Notes: generated by a model not told the origin, from the sequence alone. Counted from the stretch's first letter, positions 26,863 through 35,091 are shown. The stretch is DNA of 64,000 nucleotides from Anaerococcus urinomassiliensis (GCF_900128425.1 NZ_LT635782.1:1868476-1932475); one strand, 5' to 3'. Numbers and translations are program-made.

Positions 26863-28710
26863 TTATATTTTCTTTTTTAGTATCCTCATTGCCCATAGGA
26901 CTGCTATTATTGTAACGCCAACATCTCCAAATATTGCTAGCCACATATTTGCATATCCTAGTAGTCCTGCTATTAGGATTCCTATTTTGACAGCCATTAT
27001 GAAAATCACGTTTTGCCTTACTGTCCTATTGGTAAGGTCTGAGATTTTCATTAGCTTGCTCATCTCTCTAAATTCTCCGTTAACTACGAGTATATCGGAT
27101 GATTCTATAGCAAGGTCAGATGCTGTTTCTCCCATTGATATACCAACATCTGCATTGGTAAGGACTGGGGCGTCGTTGATACCATCTCCTACAAAGACTG
27201 TAGGAAGTCCTTTATCTTGGTAGCCTTTCATAATTTCTAGCTTCTGGTCTGGCATTACTTCTGCAAAGTAGTTATCTAGGCCAAGTTCTTTGGCTGTTTC
27301 TTCTACTGCATTTTTTCCATCGCCTGATACTACAGCTATATTTTCAAAATGGTTGTGAAGATCTTCTATAGTTTCAAATGATTGGTCTTTGATTTCATCT
27401 TCGATTATTACTTTTGCAGCAAGCTTGTCATCTATAGATACATAGATTGCCCTGTCATTTTCTTCTCCATCATAGCCAATAAATCTAGCAGAACCTATCT
27501 TGATTAGGTCTCCATCCTTGCTAGTAGCTCTTACACCAAGGCCCTTTTCATTGGTTACTTCTTCAAACAAATCATGTTTTTCATCACGGTCTAGACTTTC
27601 TACGATCCCTTTTGCTATAGGATGGGTGCTCATTAGCTCGATATTATATATATAATCGAGGATTTTTTCCCTATCATGGTCAGTAAAATATTCTATATCT
27701 TTTACTTTGAAATTCCCTGTAGTGAGGGTTCCGGTTTTGTCGGATAATAGGACTTTGGCATTCTTTAGTCCTTCAAAATACTGGCTTCCTTTTATAAGGA
27801 TGCCATTTTCACTAGCTAGTCCAAGGCCTGACATAAAGCTTAGTGGGACTGATAGTACTAGGGCACATGGGCATGATATTACTAAAAATGTAGCTGCCAA
27901 GAATATAGAGTCATACCAATCTCCTCCAAAAAATAGGGGAGGGATGATAGCTACTATAAGCGCAATAGCTACAACAATTGGGGTATAGATTCTGGCAAAT
28001 CTTGTTACCATTTTTTCACTTTGAGATTTACTTTCTGCGGAATCCTCTATAATCTCCATAATCTTTGCTGCAACAGAATCATCAAATTCTTTCTTAGCTT
28101 CCATCTTGATAATACCCTCAGTAAGAAGGGATGAAGATATAATCTCAGACCCTACTTCGGCTTCTACTGGCATGGATTCTCCAGTAACAGAGGATGTATC
28201 AAGTAGACCATGGCCTTCTATAACTACACCATCCACACCAATTTTCTCACCATCACGAACGAGGAGGATATCTCCTACTTCTACATCATCTAGGTCGATT
28301 TCTGTAGTAGAACCATCTGGGTTTACCTTATTGGCCACATCAGGCACTAAGTCTAGGAGTCCTTCTATGTTTTGGCGGGACTTATGGCTTGCTATATTTT
28401 CAAATAAATCACCAAAATTATAAAAAAGTATTACAGCAATTGCTTCTATATATTGGCCCAAGAGAAAGCCTGCAATTGATGCTATAGACAAAAGGAAGTT
28501 CTCATCCATGGCCTGGCCACGGATGATTCCCTTAAACCCTTTTATCAAAACATTCCATGCGGATAGCAAGTAGGCTAATAAAAACCCACCCACAATCCAT
28601 ATACTTTCACCTATATTATTCCTTAATACTGCTAATATAGCAGTAAAAATACCTATAGCTATAAGTTTACTAAGCTCCTTTTTGTGAGCATCTGTCATAG
28701 ACTCAAGCAT
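26863..28710 (-). CDS. heavy-metal P1B-type ATPase (Zn/Cd/Pb class)
   Basis: Exports soft metal ions at the expense of ATP. Its 615 residues contain the transmembrane metal-binding CPC motif (SCPCALVLSVP, about residue 281), the phosphorylation site DKTGTLT (about 324), the HP motif STHPIAKG and the hinge GDGINDAP. The CPC motif with HP dipeptide and an ArsR regulator point to a CadA/ZntA-like specificity for zinc, cadmium or lead. It lacks the usual N-terminal HMA domain, which is encoded as a separate gene 3 bp upstream. The start ATG follows GAGGTAGG. Confidence 0.93.
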   Translation of the reverse strand: MLESMTDAHKKELSKLIAIGIFTAILAVLRNNIGESIWIVGGFLLAYLLSAWNVLIKGFKGIIRGQAMDENFLLSIASIAGFLLGQYIEAIAVILFYNFGDLFENIASHKSRQNIEGLLDLVPDVANKVNPDGSTTEIDLDDVEVGDILLVRDGEKIGVDGVVIEGHGLLDTSSVTGESMPVEAEVGSEIISSSLLTEGIIKMEAKKEFDDSVAAKIMEIIEDSAESKSQSEKMVTRFARIYTPIVVAIALIVAIIPPLFFGGDWYDSIFLAATFLVISCPCALVLSVPLSFMSGLGLASENGILIKGSQYFEGLKNAKVLLSDKTGTLTTGNFKVKDIEYFTDHDREKILDYIYNIELMSTHPIAKGIVESLDRDEKHDLFEEVTNEKGLGVRATSKDGDLIKIGSARFIGYDGEENDRAIYVSIDDKLAAKVIIEDEIKDQSFETIEDLHNHFENIAVVSGDGKNAVEETAKELGLDNYFAEVMPDQKLEIMKGYQDKGLPTVFVGDGINDAPVLTNADVGISMGETASDLAIESSDILVVNGEFREMSKLMKISDLTNRTVRQNVIFIMAVKIGILIAGLLGYANMWLAIFGDVGVTIIAVLWAMRILKKKI

Positions 28711-28713
28711 ATC

Positions 28714-28938
28714 CTACCTCACTAAGACAGTCCCTGGCTCAAGCTTATCAGCAAGTCTATTAGCCTCATCAAAGATAGCATCTTCATCAGCACCATCAGC
28801 TAATTCCATCTTTAGCTTCAAAGTTAGGAATGATAGGTTGGCATCATTTACTCCATCAATTTTCTTAACAGCCTCTTCAATCTTTGCTGCACAATTTGGA
28901 CATAGGTCATCACTTTCTACTTTGTATTTTACTTTCAT
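28714..28938 (-). CDS. free-standing heavy-metal-associated (HMA) domain protein
   Basis: 74 residues with the ferredoxin-like HMA fold: the metal-binding loop DLCPNCAAK (CxxC) and the GVNDANLSF strand. In CadA-type pumps this domain is normally fused to the N-terminus of the ATPase. Here it ends 3 bp before the ATPase start and could be a soluble metallochaperone or a detached regulatory domain. The last gap in the arsR-hma-ATPase operon is only a few bases, so expression is coupled. Confidence 0.88.
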   Translation of the reverse strand: MKVKYKVESDDLCPNCAAKIEEAVKKIDGVNDANLSFLTLKLKMELADGADEDAIFDEANRLADKLEPGTVLVR

Positions 28939-28947
28939 TATATTCTC

Positions 28948-29241
28948 CTATTCTTTAATATGTTCTAATCCTGTCATAAAAATTGTCTTGACGTGGTCAT
29001 CGGCAAGTTCGTAGTATATTGACTTGCCACTTCTATTGGAACTGACCAAATTGTTATCCTTCAAGCTCTTTAGCTGGTGGCTTATAGCTGACTGGCTCAT
29101 ATCCAAGACTTCTGCAATTTCGCCTACAGAAGTAGGTCCACTAAAAAGCACATTCATGATTCTAATCCTAGTCGAATCACCAAAAACCTTAAAAAGATCA
29201 GCTAAATCAAATAAAATTTCTTCATCTTTGATAGTTATCAT
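28948..29241 (-). CDS. ArsR/SmtB-family metal-responsive repressor
   Basis: A winged-helix repressor of about 98 residues: LADLFKVFGDSTRIRIMNVL, then VGEIAEVLDMSQSAISHQLKSLKDNNLV (recognition helix) and SGKSIYYELADDHVKTI. The C-terminal helix carries Asp and His residues as in alpha5-site sensors (DDHVKTIFMTGLEHIKE), while the CxC alpha3 site of CadC is not visible. A Zn/Co sensor like CzrA or SmtB therefore fits better than CadC. The frame is open from GTG at 29247, but that codon lies inside the GGAGGTG ribosome binding site, so ATG at 29241 is chosen. Confidence 0.9.
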   Translation of the reverse strand: MITIKDEEILFDLADLFKVFGDSTRIRIMNVLFSGPTSVGEIAEVLDMSQSAISHQLKSLKDNNLVSSNRSGKSIYYELADDHVKTIFMTGLEHIKE

Positions 29242-29251
29242 TATCACCTCC

Positions 29252-29307
29252 GTTCATATGAGCATATGTTTATATGAACATTATAGCATATGTCTTTCTA
29301 ATGTCAA
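29252..29307 (-). promoter_or_regulatory. promoter and operator of the metal-efflux operon
   Basis: On the minus strand TTGACA (29302-29307) and TATAAT (29280-29285) are 16 bp apart, with a TGC extended -10. The arms GTTCATAT and ATATGAAC (29252-29259 and 29272-29279) form an inverted repeat just downstream, matching the ATATGAAC...GTTCATAT style of SmtB/CzrA operators. Confidence 0.75.
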
Positions 29308-29413
29308 ATTTATATGTGAATAATTTTAATATATGAATATTTGACTTCTGTTTTTTTACCTTTCCAAGCGGGATTTTTACTCTTTAACAAAAAAGACAGA
29401 ATCCCCCGTCTAA

Positions 29414-30013
29414 TTAATACCATTTTTTTCCATTGTATTCTGTGTGCTCTAGGTCTATCTTTTCCCAGCCGCCAAACCTTGATATATATTGGTTTTTAAG
29501 CTCTTCATACTCTTCTTCGCTTACCTCTACCGTGTCATACTCACTATAGTAATAGAAAGGCTTTTTTGCTTGCTCAAAGCTGTTTGCAGCTTCATCATAG
29601 AGCCAGTTATATCTTTCCTCAGGATAAGAGTCATCTTCGACTTTTCTTTGATCCTCAGAAAGCCATTGCCAAGCTGTTTTCCAGTAGCCCTCTGCCCTTT
29701 TGCACTGATACTCTTCTCGCCTTTTACGAGCTTCTCGTAGTCTTCTTTCCTCTCGTCTTTCTGCTCTTATAAGCTCTTTTTCGTCTTCTGATAGCTCTAC
29801 AGTATCCTCATAAAAGCAGTAATCACACCACTCTCCGCCTTGTCTGTTTGCACGCATATAAAAGATATAATCGTCAGATATAGGCTTTCTATATATCTTC
29901 CTCCAGCCTTTTACGGTGCGTAGCTCTGTATCATCATAAGGCTGATGTTCTCGGTATATACTGATAGCTTTACCATCTGAGTAGCGGTCGCAGTATCTGA
30001 GAAGATTACGCAC
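29414..30013 (-). CDS. hypothetical protein, probably truncated at its start
   Basis: I do not recognise a family. The 199 residues from GTG at 30013 are rich in Tyr, Trp, Arg and Glu, with a long charged helix (SEDEKELIRAERREERRLRE), two tryptophan-rich segments and a CDYCF motif. The frame remains open and protein-like further upstream (TIDTYKDGRKIIDIRDLKK) to the junction with an ABC-gene fragment at about 30116, where it becomes unrelated sequence. The original start therefore seems to have been cut off by that rearrangement. It follows the metal operon on the same strand but is not obviously related to it. Confidence 0.5.
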   Translation of the reverse strand: MRNLLRYCDRYSDGKAISIYREHQPYDDTELRTVKGWRKIYRKPISDDYIFYMRANRQGGEWCDYCFYEDTVELSEDEKELIRAERREERRLREARKRREEYQCKRAEGYWKTAWQWLSEDQRKVEDDSYPEERYNWLYDEAANSFEQAKKPFYYYSEYDTVEVSEEEYEELKNQYISRFGGWEKIDLEHTEYNGKKWY

Positions 30014-30115
30014 TTTAGTGCTGGTCTTTATGCTTATAGGGACTTTGCTTTTTTTAAGCTTTTTTAAGTCTCTGATATCTATGATTTTTCTGCCATCTTT
30101 ATAAGTATCTATAGT

Positions 30116-30152
30116 TAAAATATTTAAAAAGAGATTATCTTTTTTAAGAGGA
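30116..30152 (+). pseudogene. second fragment of the broken ABC exporter copy
   Basis: 37 bases match 30856-30892 of the intact exporter with two mismatches. The match starts exactly where the other fragment (24381-24490) stops, so the two pieces once formed one gene copy that is now split by 5.6 kb. Confidence 0.75.
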
Positions 30153-30355
30153 AATTGTTAAAAAGTAGTAGGAATGTATTGTCAACTAGTAAATTATGCT
30201 TGTATCAGATAAACACCTGTATGTATATCTAGAATTACAAATTAAAATTATGAAAGACATATAGTATAAAAAATATGTATGCAATTATAATTGTTTGCAT
30301 GTTTTTTATTTACCGATTAAAATAAAGTTAAATAATTATTATCGGAGAATAGATA
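30153..30355. other. intergenic region before the ABC exporter
   Basis: About 200 bp without a gene. A weak hairpin (ATGCAA...TTTGCAT, about 30279-30300) is followed by GTTTTTTATT and may act as a terminator for incoming transcription. A ribosome binding site ATCGGAG precedes the next gene. I see no convincing -35/-10 pair. Confidence 0.4.
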
Positions 30356-31936
30356 ATGAAAAAATATATACGAAAATTGAAAGTTCCAATTATAATACAA
30401 ATCATATTTACTTTATTGTACTCAGTTACTGTTGCAATTTTTCCTCTTATTAATAAATATTTATTTGATCATATTTTAGAAGAAGGAATAGGTCTTGTTT
30501 TTAAACTTATAGGCATTTATGTATTATTGATTCTTCTAAATTTACTCTTTCAATATATATCTAGGTTATATGAGTGGAAAGTTTCTAAGTTATTTTTTGT
30601 AAAGATTAAAGATGATTTGTTCAAGCATATTTCTTCTTTAGATATCCACGAGTTTAATAAAAGGAAAGTTGCTGATTACTTGGTGATTTTTACTGAGAAT
30701 GTGGAAGCAATAGACGAGGATTACCTCAGTGCTTACATAGATCTCTATAAATCTATCCTTAATATTATAGTGTTTTTAACAACCTTGCTTGTTTTTGTAG
30801 ATTATAGGATAAGTATAGTTGTCCTTTTATCTTCTGTCTTAATTGTATTTATCCCTAAAATATTTAAAAAGAGATTGTCATTTTTAAGAGGAGAGCAAAT
30901 AGCAAGTATAAAGAGATATTTTGATAAGGTTCTTGACTTGTTATCTGGCAAATCACGAATCAATAAAGTAACTTTTAAGAACATTAATAATGAGCATAGG
31001 TCATATCTTACTGATAGTGAGGACAAAAGATATAAGTTTGGTAAGTTTAAAACTATTTCAGATTTAGCAGGAGCTTTTGGTATATTTCTAGTGGAATTTA
31101 ATACCTTTGTTATAGTAGCCATACTTCTGGCTCAAGGAAAAATAACTGTTGGAGTTGGAATAGCAGCTTTTGGATACACTACTAGTTTCCTAGACCCTAT
31201 CAATGATATACTAAGCTGCATAAATCTTATAAATTCGACCCAAGAATTAGTTGATGAAACTATGGATTTCATTAATGGAGACCTAATAGAAGAAAAAGAC
31301 AAATGGGAAGATAAGAAAGTCGATAGACTAAGCTTAGAGAATTTATCTATAAGTTTTGATAATTTTTCCTTAGATAAGGTAAACTATGTATTTGAGAAAA
31401 ATAAAAGATATGCTATTCTCGGCCACAGCGGTTCCGGTAAATCAAGCCTATTAAAACTCATTGATGGAAGTCTAGAAGCAGAAACTGGGCAAATTTATAT
31501 AGATGGGAATCCTATAGATGATTTGGACGAATACATATTTTCACTCAAACAATATGAGTATCTATTTAGAACAGATTTCATAAACAACATTAGTATATTC
31601 AAAAGCATGGAAACTGACACGAAATTAGTAAATAATTTCTTGATGGCCCTAAATGAAAAGATGAGAAACAAAATCATAAATTATGAGGATATAAATAAGC
31701 TAAGTGGAGGAGAAAAGCAAATTATAGGCATAGTACGTATGCTAGTAGCAGATAGACCAATAATACTTTTAGATGAGCCCTTTGCTAGTATTGACCACAA
31801 AACAAGCAAGATAATAAAAGATTATCTATTAAACTTACAAGATAAGATAATAATTGAAATCACCCACGATCTATCAAAAGAAAATCTATCGAGATTTGAT
31901 GAATTAATACATATGGATGAGGGGAGAATTAAGTAG
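30356..31936 (+). CDS. ABC exporter, permease-ATPase fusion (526 residues)
   Basis: A type-1 exporter, a little shorter than usual. The membrane domain begins MKKYIRKLKVPIIIQIIFTLLYS. The ATPase has Walker A GHSGSGKSS (about 356), signature LSGGEKQIIGIVRML and Walker B IILLDEPFASID, with the switch His in EITHDLS. It shows no close similarity in signature motifs to the four exporters at 16.8-24.4 kb. It stands alone, so a homodimer is likely; the substrate is unknown. Two fragments of a second copy lie upstream. Confidence 0.87.
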   Translation: MKKYIRKLKVPIIIQIIFTLLYSVTVAIFPLINKYLFDHILEEGIGLVFKLIGIYVLLILLNLLFQYISRLYEWKVSKLFFVKIKDDLFKHISSLDIHEFNKRKVADYLVIFTENVEAIDEDYLSAYIDLYKSILNIIVFLTTLLVFVDYRISIVVLLSSVLIVFIPKIFKKRLSFLRGEQIASIKRYFDKVLDLLSGKSRINKVTFKNINNEHRSYLTDSEDKRYKFGKFKTISDLAGAFGIFLVEFNTFVIVAILLAQGKITVGVGIAAFGYTTSFLDPINDILSCINLINSTQELVDETMDFINGDLIEEKDKWEDKKVDRLSLENLSISFDNFSLDKVNYVFEKNKRYAILGHSGSGKSSLLKLIDGSLEAETGQIYIDGNPIDDLDEYIFSLKQYEYLFRTDFINNISIFKSMETDTKLVNNFLMALNEKMRNKIINYEDINKLSGGEKQIIGIVRMLVADRPIILLDEPFASIDHKTSKIIKDYLLNLQDKIIIEITHDLSKENLSRFDELIHMDEGRIK

Positions 31937-31962
31937 AAAGTGAAAAATATAGAAACTTCCAA

Positions 31963-31989
31963 AGTCGCGATAAAAATCGTGGCTTTTTT
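31963..31989 (+). terminator. terminator after the ABC exporter
   Basis: AGTCGCGAT, AAA and ATCGTGGCT pair with G-T wobble, followed by TTTTTT. It lies 26 bp after the stop. Confidence 0.75.
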
Positions 31990-32049
31990 GTTTCATGTGA
32001 AACATTTATCTATTAATTAAAAATAATATAATAGTAGTAAGGGGGAGCT

Positions 32050-32541
32050 ATGATAGTAGAATTGACCACAGAACATATAGAAAAAATAAACAAGAATTTT
32101 ATCGACCAAGGCTGGGATGAGAGAAATCTAGATAAATATTTACAAGAACAAAACAAGGGAGATCGTATAGCTTTAGTATATGAAAAAGATGACCAAGTGA
32201 AGGGATATATCACTCTAGTAAAAAATCCAAGTTCAGGTCCATTTAAGAACACAAAAATCCCAGAAATCAAGGACTTTAATGTCTTCGAAAAATATCAAAA
32301 TAAAGGCATAGGTCAAGAACTTTTGGACGCTATAATCAAAAAAGCAAATGGTCCACAAGTGGGTATTGGAGTAGGACTTAATCCAGACTATGGCAAAGCA
32401 CAGAGATTGTACATCAAAAACGGCTTTATCCCCAATGGCAAAGGAATTTACTACAAGGGTGAAATTGTAAAAGCTGGAGATACTTGCATTAATGATGACG
32501 ATTTGAATATGTATTTTACAAAAGGAGTATGTTATGTTTAA
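32050..32541 (+). CDS. GNAT-family N-acetyltransferase
   Basis: 163 residues. The acetyl-CoA pyrophosphate loop is QNKGIGQELLDA (residues 83-94), preceded by the core strand EIKDFNVFEKY. The C-terminal part PDYGKAQRLYIKNGFIPNGKGIYY is the typical GNAT motif B region. The ATG follows AAGGGGGAG. The gene overlaps the DDAH-like gene by 8 bp, so the two are co-expressed. The acceptor substrate is not evident. Confidence 0.9.
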   Translation: MIVELTTEHIEKINKNFIDQGWDERNLDKYLQEQNKGDRIALVYEKDDQVKGYITLVKNPSSGPFKNTKIPEIKDFNVFEKYQNKGIGQELLDAIIKKANGPQVGIGVGLNPDYGKAQRLYIKNGFIPNGKGIYYKGEIVKAGDTCINDDDLNMYFTKGVCYV

Positions 32542-33307
32542 AAATATTATTGTAAGAAAACCAAGTAAGTCTATGATAGAGGGTATTAGTACTGGTATGT
32601 TTAGTGAGGATAAGCCTATTTATGAGGATGCTATCAACCAACATGCTGAGTACGTTAAGACTATTGAAAGCTTAGGAGTTGAGGCTCTTGTTTTGGAAGC
32701 TTTGGAAGAATATCCTGATTCTTGCTTTGTTGAAGATCCTGCTGTTGTTTTGAAGGAATGTGCTATTATTACAAATTCTCCTAGAGAAAGCAGAAATGGT
32801 GAAAAATATGAAATAGAGCCAGCTATCAAGAAATATTATTCAGATGATCAAATATTCTACATCGAAGCTCCTGGCACTATGGAAGGTGGAGATGTTATGG
32901 TTGTTGATAAACATATTTACATCGGACAATCTGATAGAACCAATGCTGAAGGTGCCAAACAATTTAGCGAAATAGTTGAAAAGTATGGTTATACTACTTC
33001 TACAGTTCCTGTAACAGAAGGCCTACACTTGAAAGACTTTGCTATTTATCTAGAAAATAACAATATGCTTGTAAGTGAAAAGATGAACGAAGCAGAAGCT
33101 TTCAAAGACTTCAACCGTTTTGTAGTTCCAAAAGAAGAGTTGTATGCTATTAACAGCTTATATATCAACGGCACAGTCCTAGTACCAGATGGATTCCCAA
33201 AAACACTTGAGCATATCAAATCTCTAGGATATCCTGTTAAGCTTGTTAATACTGATGAATTTAAGAAAATTGATGGTAGCCTTACTTGCTTATCATTGAG
33301 ATTCTAA
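32534..33307 (+). CDS. dimethylarginine dimethylaminohydrolase-like (arginine deiminase superfamily)
   Basis: A guanidine-modifying hydrolase of 257 residues, the usual size for DDAH. The catalytic Cys is C252 in GSLTCLSLRF at the extreme C-terminus, the catalytic His is near residue 165 in EGLHLKDF, and substrate-binding acids are in CFVEDPAVV and the MEGGDVMV stretch. It would convert methylated arginine, or a related guanidino compound, to citrulline plus an amine. It is coupled to the upstream GNAT by overlap. DDAH and other amidinotransferase-fold hydrolases are hard to separate by eye. Confidence 0.85.
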   Translation: MFKNIIVRKPSKSMIEGISTGMFSEDKPIYEDAINQHAEYVKTIESLGVEALVLEALEEYPDSCFVEDPAVVLKECAIITNSPRESRNGEKYEIEPAIKKYYSDDQIFYIEAPGTMEGGDVMVVDKHIYIGQSDRTNAEGAKQFSEIVEKYGYTTSTVPVTEGLHLKDFAIYLENNNMLVSEKMNEAEAFKDFNRFVVPKEELYAINSLYINGTVLVPDGFPKTLEHIKSLGYPVKLVNTDEFKKIDGSLTCLSLRF

Positions 33308-33317
33308 AACAAAAAGT

Positions 33318-33350
33318 CTGATAGTAGTGTTTTCGCTCTATCAGTTTTTT
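33318..33350 (+). terminator. terminator after the DDAH-like gene
   Basis: CTGATAG, a 13-base loop and CTATCAG are followed by TTTTTT, 11 bp after the stop and just before the IS200 element. Confidence 0.8.
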
Positions 33351-33355
33351 ATTGT

Positions 33356-34112
33356 TCACTTAAGTGAGTCGAACGAACGAATGTGAGTGAAACAATAAAC
33401 CACCTGCTATGCAGGTGGAGGAATTTAGCTTTAGCTTCAAGCCAAAAAATTCTCGCTTGATATATAATTGTGATAACCACATGCACAATTAAAACAAGGA
33501 GAATTTAATGGACAAGAATAGTTTATCACACACCAAATGGAAATGTAAATATCATGTAGTGTTCGCACCAAAATACAGAAGGCAAGCAATATATGGAAAA
33601 CTAAAAAAAAATATAGGTCAAATTCTTAGAGAATTATGTCAACGTAAAGGAATAAATATAATAGAAGCTGAGCTTTGTGTAGACCATGTTCATATGTTGA
33701 TAGAAGTACCACCAAAATACAGTATATCAGAAATAATGGGGTATCTAAAAGGGAAAAGTTCATTAATAATATTTGATCGTCATGCCTATTTGAAATATAA
33801 ATATGGAAACAGACATTTCTGGTGTAGAGGTTACTATGTTGATACAGTAGGACGAAATGAAAAGATGATAAAAGAATATATACAAAATCAATTAAAAGAA
33901 GATTATTATTCAGACCAAATCAGCTTAAAGGAATATTATGACTCGTCTACGGGTGAGTCAGTACCAAAGAGCAAATAAATAACTGCTTAAGCAGTAGTTG
34001 GTAAAGTGGTGCATGTTATGGAATATTCGACAGCCCCAAAAGGGGCGTGCCGGTATTCGCGCCTTATAGGCGCTGTGCAAACTACCAGCTAAGTTGGTAG
34101 TTTTGATTTTCA
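33356..34112 (+). mobile_element. IS200/IS605-family insertion sequence (IS200 type)
   Basis: It contains a single tnpA and no tnpB. The left end has subterminal hairpins (CACTTAAGTGAG; CCACCTGCTATGCAGGTGG). The right end has ACTGCTTAAGCAGT, a GCCCC/GGGGC hairpin and the terminal stem AAACTACCA...TGGTAGTTT. Ends are imperfectly defined because IS200 makes no target duplication. A partly matching left end exists at 14881. Confidence 0.85.
33508..33978 (+). CDS. tnpA: IS200-family transposase TnpA
   Basis: A HUH tyrosine transposase that moves the element as single-stranded DNA. Its 156 residues contain the HUH motif DHVHML (His60, His62) and the nucleophile Tyr124 in MIKEYIQNQ. The conserved FAPKYRR and GNRHFWCRGYYVDTVG blocks are intact. 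The ATG follows AAGGAG. The subterminal hairpins on both sides are its recognition sites. Confidence 0.93.
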   Translation: MDKNSLSHTKWKCKYHVVFAPKYRRQAIYGKLKKNIGQILRELCQRKGINIIEAELCVDHVHMLIEVPPKYSISEIMGYLKGKSSLIIFDRHAYLKYKYGNRHFWCRGYYVDTVGRNEKMIKEYIQNQLKEDYYSDQISLKEYYDSSTGESVPKSK

Positions 34113-34285
34113 TAGCTGATAGTAGAGATGCTTTTATGATAATAGGTGTTGACGAAGAAGATAAGTATAATATCAAAAATGTCAGGAAAGATAAGGGAAG
34201 AAGTAATACTCAAAATGTTGTTGATTCTCTAAAGCTTAAAAATTATAATAAGCTTGTAATAATTAATTTACTTTATCGGTGTTGA
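34094..34285 (+). pseudogene. 5'-truncated gene remnant behind the IS200 element
   Basis: The frame begins inside the IS right end and runs for 63 codons. The central part (DAFMIIGVDEEDKYNIKNV, then NTQNVVDSLKLKNYNK) looks like a real protein segment, possibly an AlbA_2/Schlafen-like nucleoside-binding domain of a larger gene. I am unsure of that. The N-terminus is missing and it ends prematurely, so it is probably a fragment left by the IS insertion. Confidence 0.4.
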
Positions 34286-34322
34286 TAATATAGTAAAATT
34301 GCTTAACATAAGGAGGTATTTT

Positions 34323-34691
34323 ATGAAGTATGAAGACATTAGATTAAATGTTTCAAATGATTCTATTAGTGATTATAAAGTATTCAAAGGAATAAAATTA
34401 TATTCTGAAATGTTTAAAGCAGAAGATGGAAAAAAACTCATTAATAAAAGAGTGTTTGTAACTCCCAAAAAAAATTATGTATATTATGAAAGGACAGATA
34501 TAAATTGGAATTATTGGTCAGATAAAACAAAATATGACTCGAGTTTTGATTTAAGTGATAAAAATCATAATATAATATTTGAAGTAACATCTGAATTGGA
34601 TAATTTTTCAAAATACTTAGATGAAGAAGTAATCAAAAAAATTATAATGAAAGAAAAAAGAGAAGAGATAGTAGAAGTACTAGATATTTGA
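34323..34691 (+). CDS. small protein ending in EVLDI, probably an EXLDI-family protein
   Basis: 122 residues. The ATG at 34323 follows a strong AAGGAGG; an upstream in-frame start at 34299 is rejected because it precedes that site. The sequence ends in ...EEIVEVLDI, which fits the ExLDI C-terminal signature I recall for the EXLDI family, and its middle (VFVTPKKNYVYYERTDINWNYWSD) has the Tyr/Trp-rich strands of that family. The function of the family is not known to me. The next 70 bp hold the start of an IS256-type relic. Confidence 0.55.
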   Translation: MKYEDIRLNVSNDSISDYKVFKGIKLYSEMFKAEDGKKLINKRVFVTPKKNYVYYERTDINWNYWSDKTKYDSSFDLSDKNHNIIFEVTSELDNFSKYLDEEVIKKIIMKEKREEIVEVLDI

Positions 34692-34692
34692 G

Positions 34693-34910
34693 ACTGTGTA
34701 AAATTCTGTGTATAGAAATCTCCTGATTATGGTTAAGAAAAACTAATCAGGAGAAATTTTTATGCCATAAGAAAGCGATCAGAAACAAAATCTCTAAGAT
34801 GTTAATTGAAGAATATTAACAAGAAACAGCACAAGATTTACAAGATGCTCTAATATACCTTTTAGGTGAGACAATGGAGCATTTGTTGAAGAATATGAAA
34901 ATGCATTAGT
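34693..34910 (+). mobile_element. decayed IS256-family transposase start and left end
   Basis: GACTGTGTAAAATTCTGTGTA at the front resembles an IS256-type terminus. A perfect inverted repeat TCTCCTGATTA/TAATCAGGAGA (34719-34729, 34744-34754) is followed by ATTTTTA. Conceptual translation from 34762, allowing stops and shifts, gives NKISKMLIEEY, QETAQDLQDALIYLLGETME, the classic N-terminus of mutator-type transposases. The rest is lost, so this is a relic. Confidence 0.65.
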
Positions 34911-34959
34911 TTTAAATAAAATGTTAAAAGAATTTAGAATAATTGAGAATAAATATATT

Positions 34960-35060
34960 CCCACATACGAGGCTTCCCTAAAATATTAAATATTATCCAT
35001 ACTGACCACTCAAGCCACGTCGAGAGTGTAGTATTGATGTCAAAAATCCATAGTAGAGCG
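34960..35060 (+). repeat. copy C of the recurrent non-coding element
   Basis: Shares with copy A (37441) the blocks CCCACATACGAGGCTT, ATCCATACTGACCACT, ACGTCGAGA and TAGTATTGATG(T/C)CAA in the same order and spacing. It lies directly upstream of the AlkD-like gene. Confidence 0.7.
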
Positions 35061-35091
35061 GCAAATTAGAATTATATAGAGAGTGAGAGAA

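Noticed and set aside
30802..31122. 106-codon minus-strand frame within the ABC exporter
   Set aside because: It is antisense to the membrane domain and has no start signals.
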